Positions 49,404-58,005 of a DNA stretch of 64,000 nucleotides are shown here, in pieces. The DNA comes from JANMMJ01 sp964543235 (GTDB lineage Bacteria; Pseudomonadota; Alphaproteobacteria; Rhizobiales; Aestuariivirgaceae), in NCBI GenBank assembly GCA_964543235.1, contig CAZIXE010000008.1, positions 1-64,000 of the forward strand, read 5' to 3'. The position numbers were made by a program, and so were the translations under genes. Each line of letters starts with the position of its first letter. Within the stretch, counting starts at the first letter, position 1. A model generated the notes under the pieces. It was not told where the DNA came from. It saw nothing but the letters and a program-made list of their open reading frames with translations, and made no database searches.

Positions 49404-50304
49404 GCTTGAACTCGTTTTGGGCGCGCTTGCGCGCTTCCGTGGACTTCGGGTATTTCTCGCTCACCGCACCGAAAGCCGCGCAGGCCTGTTCATTCTGTCC
49501 GAGGCGTTTCAGCGACAGGCCGAGCTTGAAGAGACTGTCGGCGGCCTTCCGGCTCTTCGGGAATTCCTGGTAGCCGGTCAGGAACGACTGCGCAGCCGCC
49601 TTGTAGTCGCCCTGGACATAGTAGGTCTCCCCCAGCCAGTACTGGGCATTGCCGGCCAGGCTGTGATCGCGGTGCCGGTTGATGAAGGTCTGGAACCCCG
49701 CTTCGGCATCGGCAAACTGCCGCCGCAACAGGCTCTCGTAGGAACGCTCATAGAGCGCCTCGGGCGAATTGAGATCGGCATCCTGCTGCACGGCCACGGG
49801 CTGTGTCTCGGTGACCGTCTGGCCGCCCGGCGCGACCAGTACCTGGCCTTCGAAGTCGCTTCCGGCCGAGCCGGAGCCCTTGAGCGTTCCAAGAATCTGC
49901 GGTCCCGGCGCCTTTTGCAGAGCCACCTGCTGTTCGTTGCCATTCTCGTCGATGATCGTGGTGACCAGGTTCTGATTGTCTTCGATCTGCTCGATTCCCT
50001 GGTCCGGCACACCGGTCTGAACCTGGGGCAGCTCGGCAGACTGGATGGTCTCTTCCCCGAGCGGCGCCACCGGCTCGGCCGCCGAAGCCTTTTTGCGCGC
50101 CTGCGGCTGCGCCCCGATGGCCCCCTTCAACTGCTGCACCTCGAAGGTGAGCTGTTCAACCTGGCCGACAAGCTGCCGGATCTGGTCCTCGAGCTGGTTC
50201 ATGCGGACATTGATCTGTGCCGCCGACTGCGCAGCCGCGGGGAGTGCCGGGGCAGCCGTGGCAAGCAGGGCTGCCGCAAACAGGTAGGTGATCTTGGATT
50301 TCAT
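49390..50304 (-). CDS. cpoB: Cell-division coordinator CpoB (YbgF)
   Basis: A 304-residue periplasmic protein. A signal peptide (YLFAAALLATAAPALPAAAQ) precedes an N-terminal trimerisation coiled coil (NQLEDQIRQLVGQVEQLTFEVQQLKGA). A long linker follows, then C-terminal TPR repeats (EALYERSYESLLRRQFADAE, AGNAQYWLGETYYVQGDY). CpoB links Tol energy state to peptidoglycan synthesis at the division site. It is the last gene of the Tol-Pal block, after pal, and is followed by tilS with a 14-base overlap. Confidence 0.9.
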   Translation of the reverse strand: MKSKITYLFAAALLATAAPALPAAAQSAAQINVRMNQLEDQIRQLVGQVEQLTFEVQQLKGAIGAQPQARKKASAAEPVAPLGEETIQSAELPQVQTGVPDQGIEQIEDNQNLVTTIIDENGNEQQVALQKAPGPQILGTLKGSGSAGSDFEGQVLVAPGGQTVTETQPVAVQQDADLNSPEALYERSYESLLRRQFADAEAGFQTFINRHRDHSLAGNAQYWLGETYYVQGDYKAAAQSFLTGYQEFPKSRKAADSLFKLGLSLKRLGQNEQACAAFGAVSEKYPKSTEARKRAQNEFKRAGC

Positions 50305-50431
50305 TGTGCAGGACCGGTTAGTGACCGTCTTCATTCCACAAATTGGCGCCAAAGGCGGTGAAATTGCGGCTCTGATTGTGGCAATCTGAGGAATGCGACA
50401 TGCTGTTGCCGGGGTGCAACAGTTATGCCAC

Positions 50432-50944
50432 TCAGCCAGGATTGGCCCCGCCCGTCACAACGGTCACCGCGCGCCGGTTCTGCGAGTAGCACTGCTCGGC
50501 ATCGCACAACGCCGCTGGCCGCTCCTTGCCGTACGCGATGGATGAGATGCGATTGCCGGCCACCCCGTTGGCAATCAGGAATTCCCGGGTAGCGGTGGCA
50601 CGCCGCGCCGACAGAGCGATGTTGTATTCGCGCGTGCCACGCTCGTCGGCATGGCCTTCAACCTGCACGGTGACACCCTGGTACTGCTGCAGCCACTGCG
50701 CCTGCCGGCGCAACGTTTCCTGGGCTTCCGGCGTGAGGTTGGACTGGTCGACGATGAAATAGACCCGGTCGCCCACATTGGTCTCGAAATCGCGGACCGA
50801 CCCCGGTGTCGCGGAGCCGATGCCGCCGCCGGTTCCTTCCTCGAGGTCGGGCGTGTTCTTCTTCGAGCAGGCTGCCAGTGCCAGCAGGCAGCATGCAACT
50901 ACCGCAACCCTTGTAATCTTCATGCTCGCCAGCCCACGCATCAT
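50432..50944 (-). CDS. pal: Peptidoglycan-associated lipoprotein Pal, copy 1
   Basis: A 170-residue lipoprotein. The lipobox LLALAAC gives a lipidated Cys anchored in the outer membrane. The OmpA-like C-terminal domain holds VEGHADERGTREYNIALSARRATA, with the Asp and Arg that bind meso-diaminopimelate of peptidoglycan. It works with TolB to draw the outer membrane inward at division. Over 114 residues I count 15 differences from the copy at 51143. AGGAG lies nine bases before ATG 50944. Confidence 0.9.
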   Translation of the reverse strand: MMRGLASMKITRVAVVACCLLALAACSKKNTPDLEEGTGGGIGSATPGSVRDFETNVGDRVYFIVDQSNLTPEAQETLRRQAQWLQQYQGVTVQVEGHADERGTREYNIALSARRATATREFLIANGVAGNRISSIAYGKERPAALCDAEQCYSQNRRAVTVVTGGANPG

Positions 50945-51032
50945 CTCATCCCACTCCTGTCCACCGGCTCATCCGATGACCCGATCCCGCCGACCGTCCA
51001 TGCAGCAGCGAACCCCATAACTGTGGCGGAAC

Positions 51033-51040
51033 ATGGTTAA
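51033..51040 (-). promoter_or_regulatory. TTAACCAT motif between the two pal genes
   Basis: TTAACCAT on the minus strand lies 89 bases before the start of the first pal copy. It is the alternative CtrA-linked motif, and would give pal copy 1 its own promoter independent of tolB. Chance occurrence is possible. Confidence 0.35.
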
Positions 51041-51142
51041 GAAACCATCACCCGCCTGTGCAGCGCCGGGGCCCGCGCCACCTGAGCGGGTTTATGACAG
51101 TTCGACGGCGGCGATTTTGTGACCGCCAGCCGCCGCGCGAAG

Positions 51143-51643
51143 TCAGCTTGTCTTGGCGCCCGACGTGATCACTGTCACAGCGCGACGGTTCTGGGCGTAA
51201 CACTGCTCGGCATCACACAGCGCCGCCGGACGCTCCTTGCCATAGGCAATGCTCGAGATCCGCGACGCCTCGATACCCTGTGCGATCAGGAACTCCCGGG
51301 TTGCCGTCGCCCGCCGCGCCGACAGGGCAATGTTGTATTCGCGCGTGCCGCGCTCATCGGCATGGCCTTCGATCTGCACCATGACACCCGGGTACTGCTG
51401 CAACCATTGTGCCTGCCGGCGCAGCGTCTCCTGGGCTTCCGGCGTCAGTGTCGACTGATCGACGATGAAATAGACCCGGTCACCGACCTCCTGCTGGAAC
51501 TGCTCGGCCGATCCGGCCACGGCTCCCAGACCCGGGCCGGCATTGGCCTCGAGATCGGGCGTGGCCTTCTTCGAGCACGCCGCCAGAGCCAAAAAACAGC
51601 AACTCACCGCGGCAATCTTGAAACTCGCAACACGACGCAACAT
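51143..51643 (-). CDS. pal: Peptidoglycan-associated lipoprotein Pal, copy 2
   Basis: A 166-residue lipoprotein with lipobox FLALAAC and the same OmpA-like domain as the first copy, including IEGHADERGTREYNIALS and SIAYGKERPAALCDAEQCY. The signal peptide and the linker after the lipobox differ clearly (DLEANAGPGLGAVAGSAEQ versus DLEEGTGGGIGSATPGSVR), while the peptidoglycan-binding domain is nearly unchanged. It directly follows tolB, the ancestral pal position. The tandem copy suggests gene duplication with domain conservation. Confidence 0.9.
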   Translation of the reverse strand: MLRRVASFKIAAVSCCFLALAACSKKATPDLEANAGPGLGAVAGSAEQFQQEVGDRVYFIVDQSTLTPEAQETLRRQAQWLQQYPGVMVQIEGHADERGTREYNIALSARRATATREFLIAQGIEASRISSIAYGKERPAALCDAEQCYAQNRRAVTVITSGAKTS

Positions 51644-51756
51644 TCAACCCACTCCTTCGTACGTCATTGATGATATCGCAGCGCGATCCCCTCGCCTGCT
51701 GCCTGCCCGGGGCCCCCCGGCCCGCAATTCGTGATGTGCCACCCCGCGGCCTCCCA

Positions 51757-53085
51757 CTAGTTGAGCAGTGGTGACCACGCCGGATCGGATGCAAATCCCT
51801 CTGTTCTCACCGGCTGCTCGTTGTAGCCGGTGATATCGACCGAAAACAGCTTTGGCCCACCCGCATCTCCAGGCTGATCACGGAAGAACATGATGACACG
51901 GCCATTCGGCGCCCAGGTCGGGCCTTCATTGTGAAAACCTTCGGTTAATATTCTCTCACCGGAACCGTCCGGCCGCATCACCCCGATCGCAAACCGCCCG
52001 CCGCCGAGTTTGGTGAAGGCAATATAGTCGCCCTTCGGCGACCACACCGGCGTCGAGTAGCGCCCATCTCCGAAGCTGATGCGCCGCTGCCCCGAGCCGT
52101 CGGCATTCATAACGTAGATCTGCTGTCCGCCGCCGCGGTCCGATTCGAAAGCGATCTGCCCGCCATCCGGAGAATAGGATGGGGCGGTGTCGATGGCCGG
52201 TGTATTGGTGAGCTGACGCAATTGCCGCGACCTGAGGTCCAGCACATAGATGTTGGCATTGCCGCCTTCCTGCAGGCTAAGCGCGACGCGCTGGCCGTCC
52301 GGTGAGAAGCGCGGGGCAAAACTCATGTTCGGAAAGTCGCCCACCAGTTCACGCTGCCCGGTTTCGATATTGTAGAGGAACACGCGCGGCGTATCGCCGT
52401 CGAACTCCATGTAGGTGATTTCGGGGCCGGTCGGCGAGAACCGCGGCGTCAGCACGATGTTGCGGCCATTGGTGATCGTCCGCACATTGGCTCCGTCCTG
52501 ATCCATGATGGCCAGCTTCTTCACCCGCTTGTCCTTCGGCCCGGTTTCACTGACGAACACCACGCGGGTATCGAAGTAGCCGTCGATGCCGGTGAGTTGC
52601 CGGTATATCTGGTCCGAGATCTGGTGTGCGATCCGCCTCCAGGCTTTCGGCGAGGCGCTCATCTGCAGCCCGACGAGTTGCTGCTGCGTGCCCGTATCCC
52701 ACAGTCTGAAATCGGCACGCAGCTTGCCTGCAGCCAGTGATACCTGTCCGGTGACCAGCGCCTTGGCCTGGATCTGCCGCCAGTCGGCGAATCGCGGCTC
52801 AGCATTGAAGTCCGCGATCTGCTCGATGAAGGAGGCTGGATCGAGCGGCGCGAAGAATCCGGAGCGTCCGAGGTTGTTGGCAATGACTCCCGCAATATCG
52901 GCACCCATTTGTGCCTCTTCGCCGCTACCGCCGAGAAATGCCGGAATGGCAATCGGTAGCGGATTGATGTTGCCGGGTGAAACGTCCACTTCCAGCGCGC
53001 GGGCCGACGGCATGGCCCACAGGAACAGCGCAATCAGGGCAATCACCCGGGCGCGCAGAGTCTGATTCACGAGTTGCAGGTTCAT
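51757..53085 (-). CDS. tolB: Tol-Pal system protein TolB
   Basis: A 442-residue periplasmic protein. A signal peptide (ARVIALIALFLWAMPSARA) precedes the N-terminal alpha/beta domain (GSGEEAQMGADIAGVIANNL). The C-terminal six-blade propeller has repeats such as PRFSPDGQRVALS, PSYSPDGGQIAFES and PVWSPKGDYIAFTK. TolB binds Pal and TolA to relay inner-membrane energy. It lies between tolA and pal in the conserved order. Confidence 0.96.
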   Translation of the reverse strand: MNLQLVNQTLRARVIALIALFLWAMPSARALEVDVSPGNINPLPIAIPAFLGGSGEEAQMGADIAGVIANNLGRSGFFAPLDPASFIEQIADFNAEPRFADWRQIQAKALVTGQVSLAAGKLRADFRLWDTGTQQQLVGLQMSASPKAWRRIAHQISDQIYRQLTGIDGYFDTRVVFVSETGPKDKRVKKLAIMDQDGANVRTITNGRNIVLTPRFSPTGPEITYMEFDGDTPRVFLYNIETGQRELVGDFPNMSFAPRFSPDGQRVALSLQEGGNANIYVLDLRSRQLRQLTNTPAIDTAPSYSPDGGQIAFESDRGGGQQIYVMNADGSGQRRISFGDGRYSTPVWSPKGDYIAFTKLGGGRFAIGVMRPDGSGERILTEGFHNEGPTWAPNGRVIMFFRDQPGDAGGPKLFSVDITGYNEQPVRTEGFASDPAWSPLLN

Positions 53086-53102
53086 GTAGCCTCGGAGACT
53101 GA

Positions 53103-54047
53103 TCAGGTCATCATGTTTGGATTGAAATTGATCGTGATCTCCTTCCAGAGATCATACTTGTCGGGCGGCAGGAAGTCGTAGGTCTGGCATTCCATGATCG
53201 CCGACACGGCCGACTGCGCCGTCGTCTGCGACAGCGCATCGCCCCCCGCGCTCACAACCTGCGGCAGCCCCACGACATTGCCCATGGGATCCAGATGGAA
53301 CCGCACCTTGACCACGATCTGCGCTTCGCGCGCGCCAGCCGGCGCTGCCCAGCATTGCGACAGCCGCTGGCGCAGCATGTCGATCAGGGTCGCCGCAAGC
53401 TGCTCGTCCGATCCCGACATGTTGACCGCCGCCTGCTGCGGCTCGCCGGATTCAGGTGACGGCTTCTGCGGCGCTGTTTTCTTGTCGTCGATCTTGTTGA
53501 GGAAGTTCTCGATCTCGCTGACGTCGAACTTCTTCTCGGGCTTCTTCTTTTCGGGCTTCTTTTCCGGCTTCTTCTCGGGCTTGACCTCCGCCTTCTTGAC
53601 CTCTTCCTTCGTCTTCTGCTCCTCCTTCTTGGGCAACGGCGTGTCGTCCACCGTTTCCTTGATGAGGTCCTTCAACGGGTCCTCAGGCTTTGGTTCTTCC
53701 ACCTTCTTGGGTTCTTCGGTCTTCTGGGGCTCTTGCTTCTTGGGCTCCGGCGGCGGCTCGGCCTTGGGCTCTTTGGCTGCCGTCTTGACTTCGGGCGCCA
53801 CCTCGGGAGCCGGCTTGGCCTCCTTGACCACCTCCTGCGGCTTGGGTCGCGGCTTTTCCACCTTCTGCGGTGCTTCTTCCGTCCTGGTCATGGCTATGCG
53901 CTTGGAAAAATCCTCGACCGAGACGATGTCGACCGGGATCATTTCCTGCTCTTCGACCTTGAACTGCTCAGGGTTAGGCAGCACGATGAATGTGGCGATG
54001 AGGATCGCCACATGCAGAGCCAGCGATGTGATCAGGCTCCAGCGCAT
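53103..54047 (-). CDS. tolA: Tol-Pal system protein TolA
   Basis: A 314-residue inner-membrane protein. One N-terminal helix (ITSLALHVAILIATFIVL) is followed by a long Lys/Glu/Pro-rich rod of repeats (EKKPEKKPEKKKPEKK), which spans the periplasm. A C-terminal TolA-III/TonB-like domain (from about 225, with GAREAQIVVKVRFHLDPMG) follows. TolA transmits the proton-motive force from TolQR to TolB and Pal. tolR precedes it with a two-base gap. Confidence 0.95.
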   Translation of the reverse strand: MRWSLITSLALHVAILIATFIVLPNPEQFKVEEQEMIPVDIVSVEDFSKRIAMTRTEEAPQKVEKPRPKPQEVVKEAKPAPEVAPEVKTAAKEPKAEPPPEPKKQEPQKTEEPKKVEEPKPEDPLKDLIKETVDDTPLPKKEEQKTKEEVKKAEVKPEKKPEKKPEKKKPEKKFDVSEIENFLNKIDDKKTAPQKPSPESGEPQQAAVNMSGSDEQLAATLIDMLRQRLSQCWAAPAGAREAQIVVKVRFHLDPMGNVVGLPQVVSAGGDALSQTTAQSAVSAIMECQTYDFLPPDKYDLWKEITINFNPNMMT

Positions 54048-54049
54048 AG

Positions 54050-54514
54050 TCAGTTCGACGGCTTCTTCGGTTTGTCGCCGGTAACGAGGCCCAGCTTCTT
54101 GTAGCCGGCAGCACTCAGGGCGCCCATCACCTCCATCACCCGGCCGTAATTCACGCCCGTGTCACCACGCACAAAAATCTGCTCCTCATAGCCATTCTTG
54201 GCTATGGCCTCCAGCTTGGGCACCAGCGTGGCGATGTCGATCTCCGTCTCCTGCAGATAGGTCTTGCCTTCGGAGGTTACCGAAACCGTGATTGGCTCTA
54301 CCTTGGACTGCAGCGGCTTCGCCTCGGTTTTGGGCAGTTCGATCGGCACCCCGACCGTCATCAGCGGCGCCGCCACCATGAACACGATGAGCAGCACCAG
54401 CATCACATCGACGAGCGGTGTGACGTTGATCTCGCTCATGGCCGAATAGTTCGATTTTCTGCGGCTTGACCGCCGCAAATAGCCACCCTTGGCACCACCA
54501 GCCGAAGCAGCCAT
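54050..54514 (-). CDS. tolR: Tol-Pal system protein TolR
   Basis: A 154-residue ExbD/TolR protein. MSEINVTPLVDVMLVLLIVFMVAAPLM holds the single membrane helix with its essential Asp (PLVDVMLVLL); IFVRGDTGVNYGRVMEVMGALSAAG is the periplasmic dimer domain. Together with TolQ it forms the proton channel that energises TolA. The gene begins three bases after the tolQ stop and ends two bases before tolA, so the three are tightly coupled. Confidence 0.95.
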   Translation of the reverse strand: MAASAGGAKGGYLRRSSRRKSNYSAMSEINVTPLVDVMLVLLIVFMVAAPLMTVGVPIELPKTEAKPLQSKVEPITVSVTSEGKTYLQETEIDIATLVPKLEAIAKNGYEEQIFVRGDTGVNYGRVMEVMGALSAAGYKKLGLVTGDKPKKPSN

Positions 54515-54517
54515 GCG

Positions 54518-55225
54518 CTAAGCCCTCTCATCCAGCTGGCGAGAAATGATCGCCGAGAACTCATCAGCAAAATTCTCTAGCCGCATCCCGATCCTCGCAG
54601 CGTCCGCAGTGAACATATTATAGAAGATTGTCGCCGGTATGGCAGCAAGGAGGCCCATTGCGGTTGCAAACAGGGCCTCCGCAATGCCGGGAGCCACAAC
54701 CGCCAGATTGGTGTTCTGGGAATTGGCGATGGCCTGGAAGGAGGTCATGATGCCCCACACCGTACCGAACAGGCCGATGAACGGGGTGGCCGAGCCGGTC
54801 GTTGCCAGGAACAGCAGCCGCGACTCGACCCGGCCCATTTCCTTCTGGATCTGGACATCCATCACCTTCTCGATGCGTTCCTTCACGCCCTGGAAGCCCG
54901 CCCGCATGGCCGCGTCCTGGCTGCGCTTCCATTCGCGCATCGCCGCCATGAAAATTGAAGAAAGACCCATGCTTTCGCGAGGACCGAGCGTCAGATAGAG
55001 GTCGTCGAGCGACTGGCCGGACCAGAAAATCTGCTCAAACCGGTCATTGGCGGCATTCATCCGCCTGACCATGACGAATTTTTCGATGATGATCGCCCAG
55101 CACCAGACCGACGCGAGCGCCAGCCCCAGCATCACCAGCTGGACCACCCAGCCCGCCTGCATGACCAGGTGCCAGAGAGAGATTTCGCCGGCCTGCTGGA
55201 CGGCTTCTACTGTGACTGGATCCAT
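54518..55225 (-). CDS. tolQ: Tol-Pal system protein TolQ
   Basis: A 235-residue MotA/TolQ/ExbB protein. Three helices are visible: WVVQLVMLGLALASVWCWAII, SATPFIGLFGTVWGIMTSFQAI and APGIAEALFATAMGLLAAIPATIFYN, each shortened here to its core. The GLFGTVWGIM and AEALFATAMGLLAAIPA motifs identify the family. TolQ and TolR form the stator-like motor. I start at ATG 55225 (MDPVTVEAV) because the 30 residues upstream look unlike protein. A CtrA box lies in the intergenic region upstream. Confidence 0.95.
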   Translation of the reverse strand: MDPVTVEAVQQAGEISLWHLVMQAGWVVQLVMLGLALASVWCWAIIIEKFVMVRRMNAANDRFEQIFWSGQSLDDLYLTLGPRESMGLSSIFMAAMREWKRSQDAAMRAGFQGVKERIEKVMDVQIQKEMGRVESRLLFLATTGSATPFIGLFGTVWGIMTSFQAIANSQNTNLAVVAPGIAEALFATAMGLLAAIPATIFYNMFTADAARIGMRLENFADEFSAIISRQLDERA

Positions 55226-55413
55226 AACTGCTTCCCACCGCCCATGCGGCAATCCCCGTTCCCGCGGCGCCAGACCACCTGATCTTTCAAGGAGAAGGCG
55301 CCGTGAAACAGGCAAAATCTGTCGAAACTGCGGCGATCCCGCCTCAACGTGCCGAATCGCTCCGCAGGCCCCGCCGGCTGCGGCGACGCCCGCTAGCAGA
55401 TGATGGCGATATG

Positions 55414-55428
55414 GTTAAGGCTTCGTTA
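55414..55428. promoter_or_regulatory. CtrA box upstream of tolQ
   Basis: TTAA-GGCTTCG-TTAG on the plus strand matches TTAA-N7-TTAA with one mismatch. Read on the minus strand the same place also contains TTAACCAT. It lies 189 bases from the tolQ start and 68 bases from the divergent sulfotransferase-like gene, so it could control either or both. Confidence 0.5.
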
Positions 55429-55495
55429 GGCCGGTCCCCACCACTGCCGCGGCCGTCTGCGTTGACCCACCCGCCACGAACGCCTAATCGGGCGC

Positions 55496-56524
55496 ATGCG
55501 CTTGTGTTACCTGCATATCGGTCCGCACAAGACCGGTTCGTCCTCGATCCAGACGCTGCTCTTCTCGGTTGCGGAGGAACTCAACAGACAGGGCTTCTAC
55601 ATCCCGGACATGGTCGCCATTAAGGCAGGCGGCCGCCACCATTTGATCGCCCAGGAACTGAGGTCAGGCAGGGGAACCGGGTACCTGGCCGGTCTCGCCG
55701 CCGAACTGCGCCGTCACGATTGTCCCAGCCCCATCGTGCTGTCTTCCGAAGGGCTTTCCCTGCGCATCCACGAACGCGAAGCACGTGACCGCATCGCGGA
55801 CTACTTTTCGGACCTTGGCTATGCGGTCACTGTGCTCGCCCATGTCAGGCCGCAGGCCAGCCGCATGAATTCCCTTTACACTGAGCGCATCAAGAAGCTC
55901 ATCCACGATGACACGTTTGATGACTTCTTGACACGGTTCCGGGCCGATCCGCTGAACGATCTTGGCACGAAGTTCGCGGGCCTGTTGACGGATGCCCGTT
56001 TCCGCACCGTGCTCATCCCGTTCAACAAGGCACTGCTGCGCCACGGCATCGGGCGCGATTTCCTGGGCCGCATTGGCGCCGACACCGGCTTCCTGGGCGA
56101 CACGGTTGAAATGGCGCGCAACGAGTCGCCAGGAGCAAAAACGGTGGCCGCCCTGCTGGAGATCGGCCGCCGGCGGCGCGCATCGGGTCTCGCCGTCAGC
56201 CAGGAGTCGCTCGTTGCATGTGCGTCCGCCTTGCGCAAGATGGCTGGAACCCTGGGGTGGAACGCCGACAAGTACTTGGGATCGACCATCGCCCAGCGCT
56301 GCGCGACGGTCGCACAGTTTGGCGCCGGCAACCATGCCTTCGCGGAGCGGGTCTGGCAGTGCTCGTGGTCCGAACTCTTCGGCGAGGATGACGCTGCGCT
56401 CTGCGCTGAGCCGCAATGCGTCTATTCACCCGTGGCTGCATCGGCTTCGGAGCGCGCCGAGTTTGAGGAGTTTTGCACATTCGGGCTCGACCTGCTCAGC
56501 CGCCAGCGCGCTCCGGCCGCTTGA
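55496..56524 (+). CDS. Sulfotransferase-like P-loop protein
   Basis: A 342-residue protein. It begins RLCYLHIGPHKTGSSSIQTLL, the phosphosulfate-binding loop of sulfotransferase-family proteins (HIGPPKTGSSSIQ in relatives), with VLAHVRPQASRMNSLYTERIK as the second motif. The acceptor is unknown; polysaccharide or lipid sulfation are common in the family. It lies divergent from tolQ and overlaps the 3' end of ybgC by 29 bases, interrupting the conserved ybgC-tolQ order. Its promoter region carries a CtrA box. The cysQ gene in this window would clear the PAP by-product. Confidence 0.75.
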   Translation: MRLCYLHIGPHKTGSSSIQTLLFSVAEELNRQGFYIPDMVAIKAGGRHHLIAQELRSGRGTGYLAGLAAELRRHDCPSPIVLSSEGLSLRIHEREARDRIADYFSDLGYAVTVLAHVRPQASRMNSLYTERIKKLIHDDTFDDFLTRFRADPLNDLGTKFAGLLTDARFRTVLIPFNKALLRHGIGRDFLGRIGADTGFLGDTVEMARNESPGAKTVAALLEIGRRRRASGLAVSQESLVACASALRKMAGTLGWNADKYLGSTIAQRCATVAQFGAGNHAFAERVWQCSWSELFGEDDAALCAEPQCVYSPVAASASERAEFEEFCTFGLDLLSRQRAPAA

Positions 56525-56969
56525 CTGCGGCAGACAGGGCGGCCACCATGGCCTTCGGCAGGCGCCGCGGCCTGCCTTGGTCGTCCACGAGCGCAACGGT
56601 TACTTCCGCGGTGAAGAGCGCTTCCGTCTGGCGCCTGACATTCTGAATGAGCTCCAGGCGTGCGCCTGCCATCTCCCGGAACCGCGTTTCCACCTCGAGC
56701 AGATCGTCGATCCGGGCCGGCTTCAGAAAATCGCAGACCATGCGCCGGACGACGAATCCCATGCGGCCCTCGCTTGCATGCCAGTGCAGTTCATGATGCT
56801 GCACGCCGAGCAGCCTGAGGCAGTCGGAGCGCCCCCGTTCGCAGAATTTGAGGTAGTTCGCGTGATAGACCGCGCCCGAGAAGTCGGTGTCCTCGTAATA
56901 GACGCGGACGGGCAGGACATGCGCGCCTTCGGTGAACCGGCCGGCGAGACTCGGCCAGCGTTCAGTCAT
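56496..56969 (-). CDS. ybgC: Tol-Pal-associated acyl-CoA thioesterase YbgC
   Basis: A 157-residue hotdog-fold thioesterase. VRVYYEDTDFSGAVYHANYLKFCERGR holds the catalytic Asp and the family signature. YbgC hydrolyses short acyl-CoAs and is normally the first gene of the tol-pal operon. Here it follows ruvB instead, overlapping it by eight bases, and tolQ is more than 1.2 kb away behind an inverted gene. So it is likely transcribed with ruv genes. Confidence 0.9.
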   Translation of the reverse strand: MTERWPSLAGRFTEGAHVLPVRVYYEDTDFSGAVYHANYLKFCERGRSDCLRLLGVQHHELHWHASEGRMGFVVRRMVCDFLKPARIDDLLEVETRFREMAGARLELIQNVRRQTEALFTAEVTVALVDDQGRPRRLPKAMVAALSAAVKRPERAGG

Positions 56970-58005
56970 TGTCGTCCCCGAGCGGCAACAGCCCCTGTGT
57001 GATCTCGGGCCGCTGCGGCACCGCCAGGCCGAGATGCCGGAATGCATGTGGGGTGAGGAGCCGCCCGCGCGGCGTCCGGTTGAGGAACCCGAGCTGCAGC
57101 AGATAGGGCTCGACAATGTCTTCAATGGCATCCCGCGCTTCCGACAGCGACGCCGCGATTGTATCGATGCCGACCGGGCCGCCGCCGAAATTCAGCGCAA
57201 TGCACGTGAGATAGCGGTGATCGAGGGCATCGAGACCGGCATCGTCGACATCGAGGCTTCGCAATGCCTTATCGGCCGCCGCGCGGTCGATCACTACGGC
57301 CCCGGCAACTGAGGCGAAATCCCGGACCCGCCGGAGCAGCCTGCCGGCGATGCGCGGTGTGCCCCGCGAGCGCTTGGCGATTTCCAGTGCCCCGTCCTCG
57401 GAAATGCCGACCTGCATGACCCGCGCGCCGCGCCGGACAATGTCGAGAAGCTCCTCGACCGTATAGAAGTCGAGCCGTACCGGGATGCCGAACCGGTCAC
57501 GCAGCGGCGTCGTCAGCAGCCCCGTGCGTGTCGTCGCTCCGATCAGAGTGAACTTGGCAAGATCGATCCTCACCGACCGTGCCGCCGGGCCCTCGCCGAT
57601 GATGAGATCGAGCTGGAAATCCTCCATGGCGGGATAGAGAATCTCTTCGACCACCGGGCTGAGCCGATGGATCTCGTCGATGAACAGCACATCGCGGTCC
57701 TCCAGGTTGGTGAGGAGCGCGGCGAGATCCCCGGCCTTTGCGATCACCGGTCCGGACGTCGCCCGAAAATTGACACCGAGTTCCCGCGCCACGATCTGCG
57801 CGAGCGTCGTCTTGCCGAGCCCCGGCGGCCCGGCAAACAGCGTGTGGTCGAGCGCTTCCTTGCGCGCCTTCGCCGCCTCGATGAACACACCCAGATTCTG
57901 CTTGGCCTTCCCTTGACCCACGAACTCCGCCAGCCGCTGCGGCCGCAGATGCGTGTCGGCCTGATCCTCAGGTCTCGGTTCGCGATCGATGAGGCGCTGG
58001 TTCAT
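56962..58005 (-). CDS. ruvB: Holliday junction branch migration ATPase RuvB
   Basis: A 347-residue AAA+ helicase. Walker A GPPGLGKTTLAQIVARELG, Walker B VLFIDEIHRLS, sensor 1 GATTRTGLLTTPLRDRF and the C-terminal winged helix (FLNRTPRGRLLTPHAFRHLG) are present. RuvB drives branch migration together with RuvA. Its ATG overlaps the ruvA stop (ATGA), and its stop overlaps ybgC by eight bases, forming a continuous minus-strand unit. Confidence 0.97.
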   Translation of the reverse strand: MNQRLIDREPRPEDQADTHLRPQRLAEFVGQGKAKQNLGVFIEAAKARKEALDHTLFAGPPGLGKTTLAQIVARELGVNFRATSGPVIAKAGDLAALLTNLEDRDVLFIDEIHRLSPVVEEILYPAMEDFQLDLIIGEGPAARSVRIDLAKFTLIGATTRTGLLTTPLRDRFGIPVRLDFYTVEELLDIVRRGARVMQVGISEDGALEIAKRSRGTPRIAGRLLRRVRDFASVAGAVVIDRAAADKALRSLDVDDAGLDALDHRYLTCIALNFGGGPVGIDTIAASLSEARDAIEDIVEPYLLQLGFLNRTPRGRLLTPHAFRHLGLAVPQRPEITQGLLPLGDDND

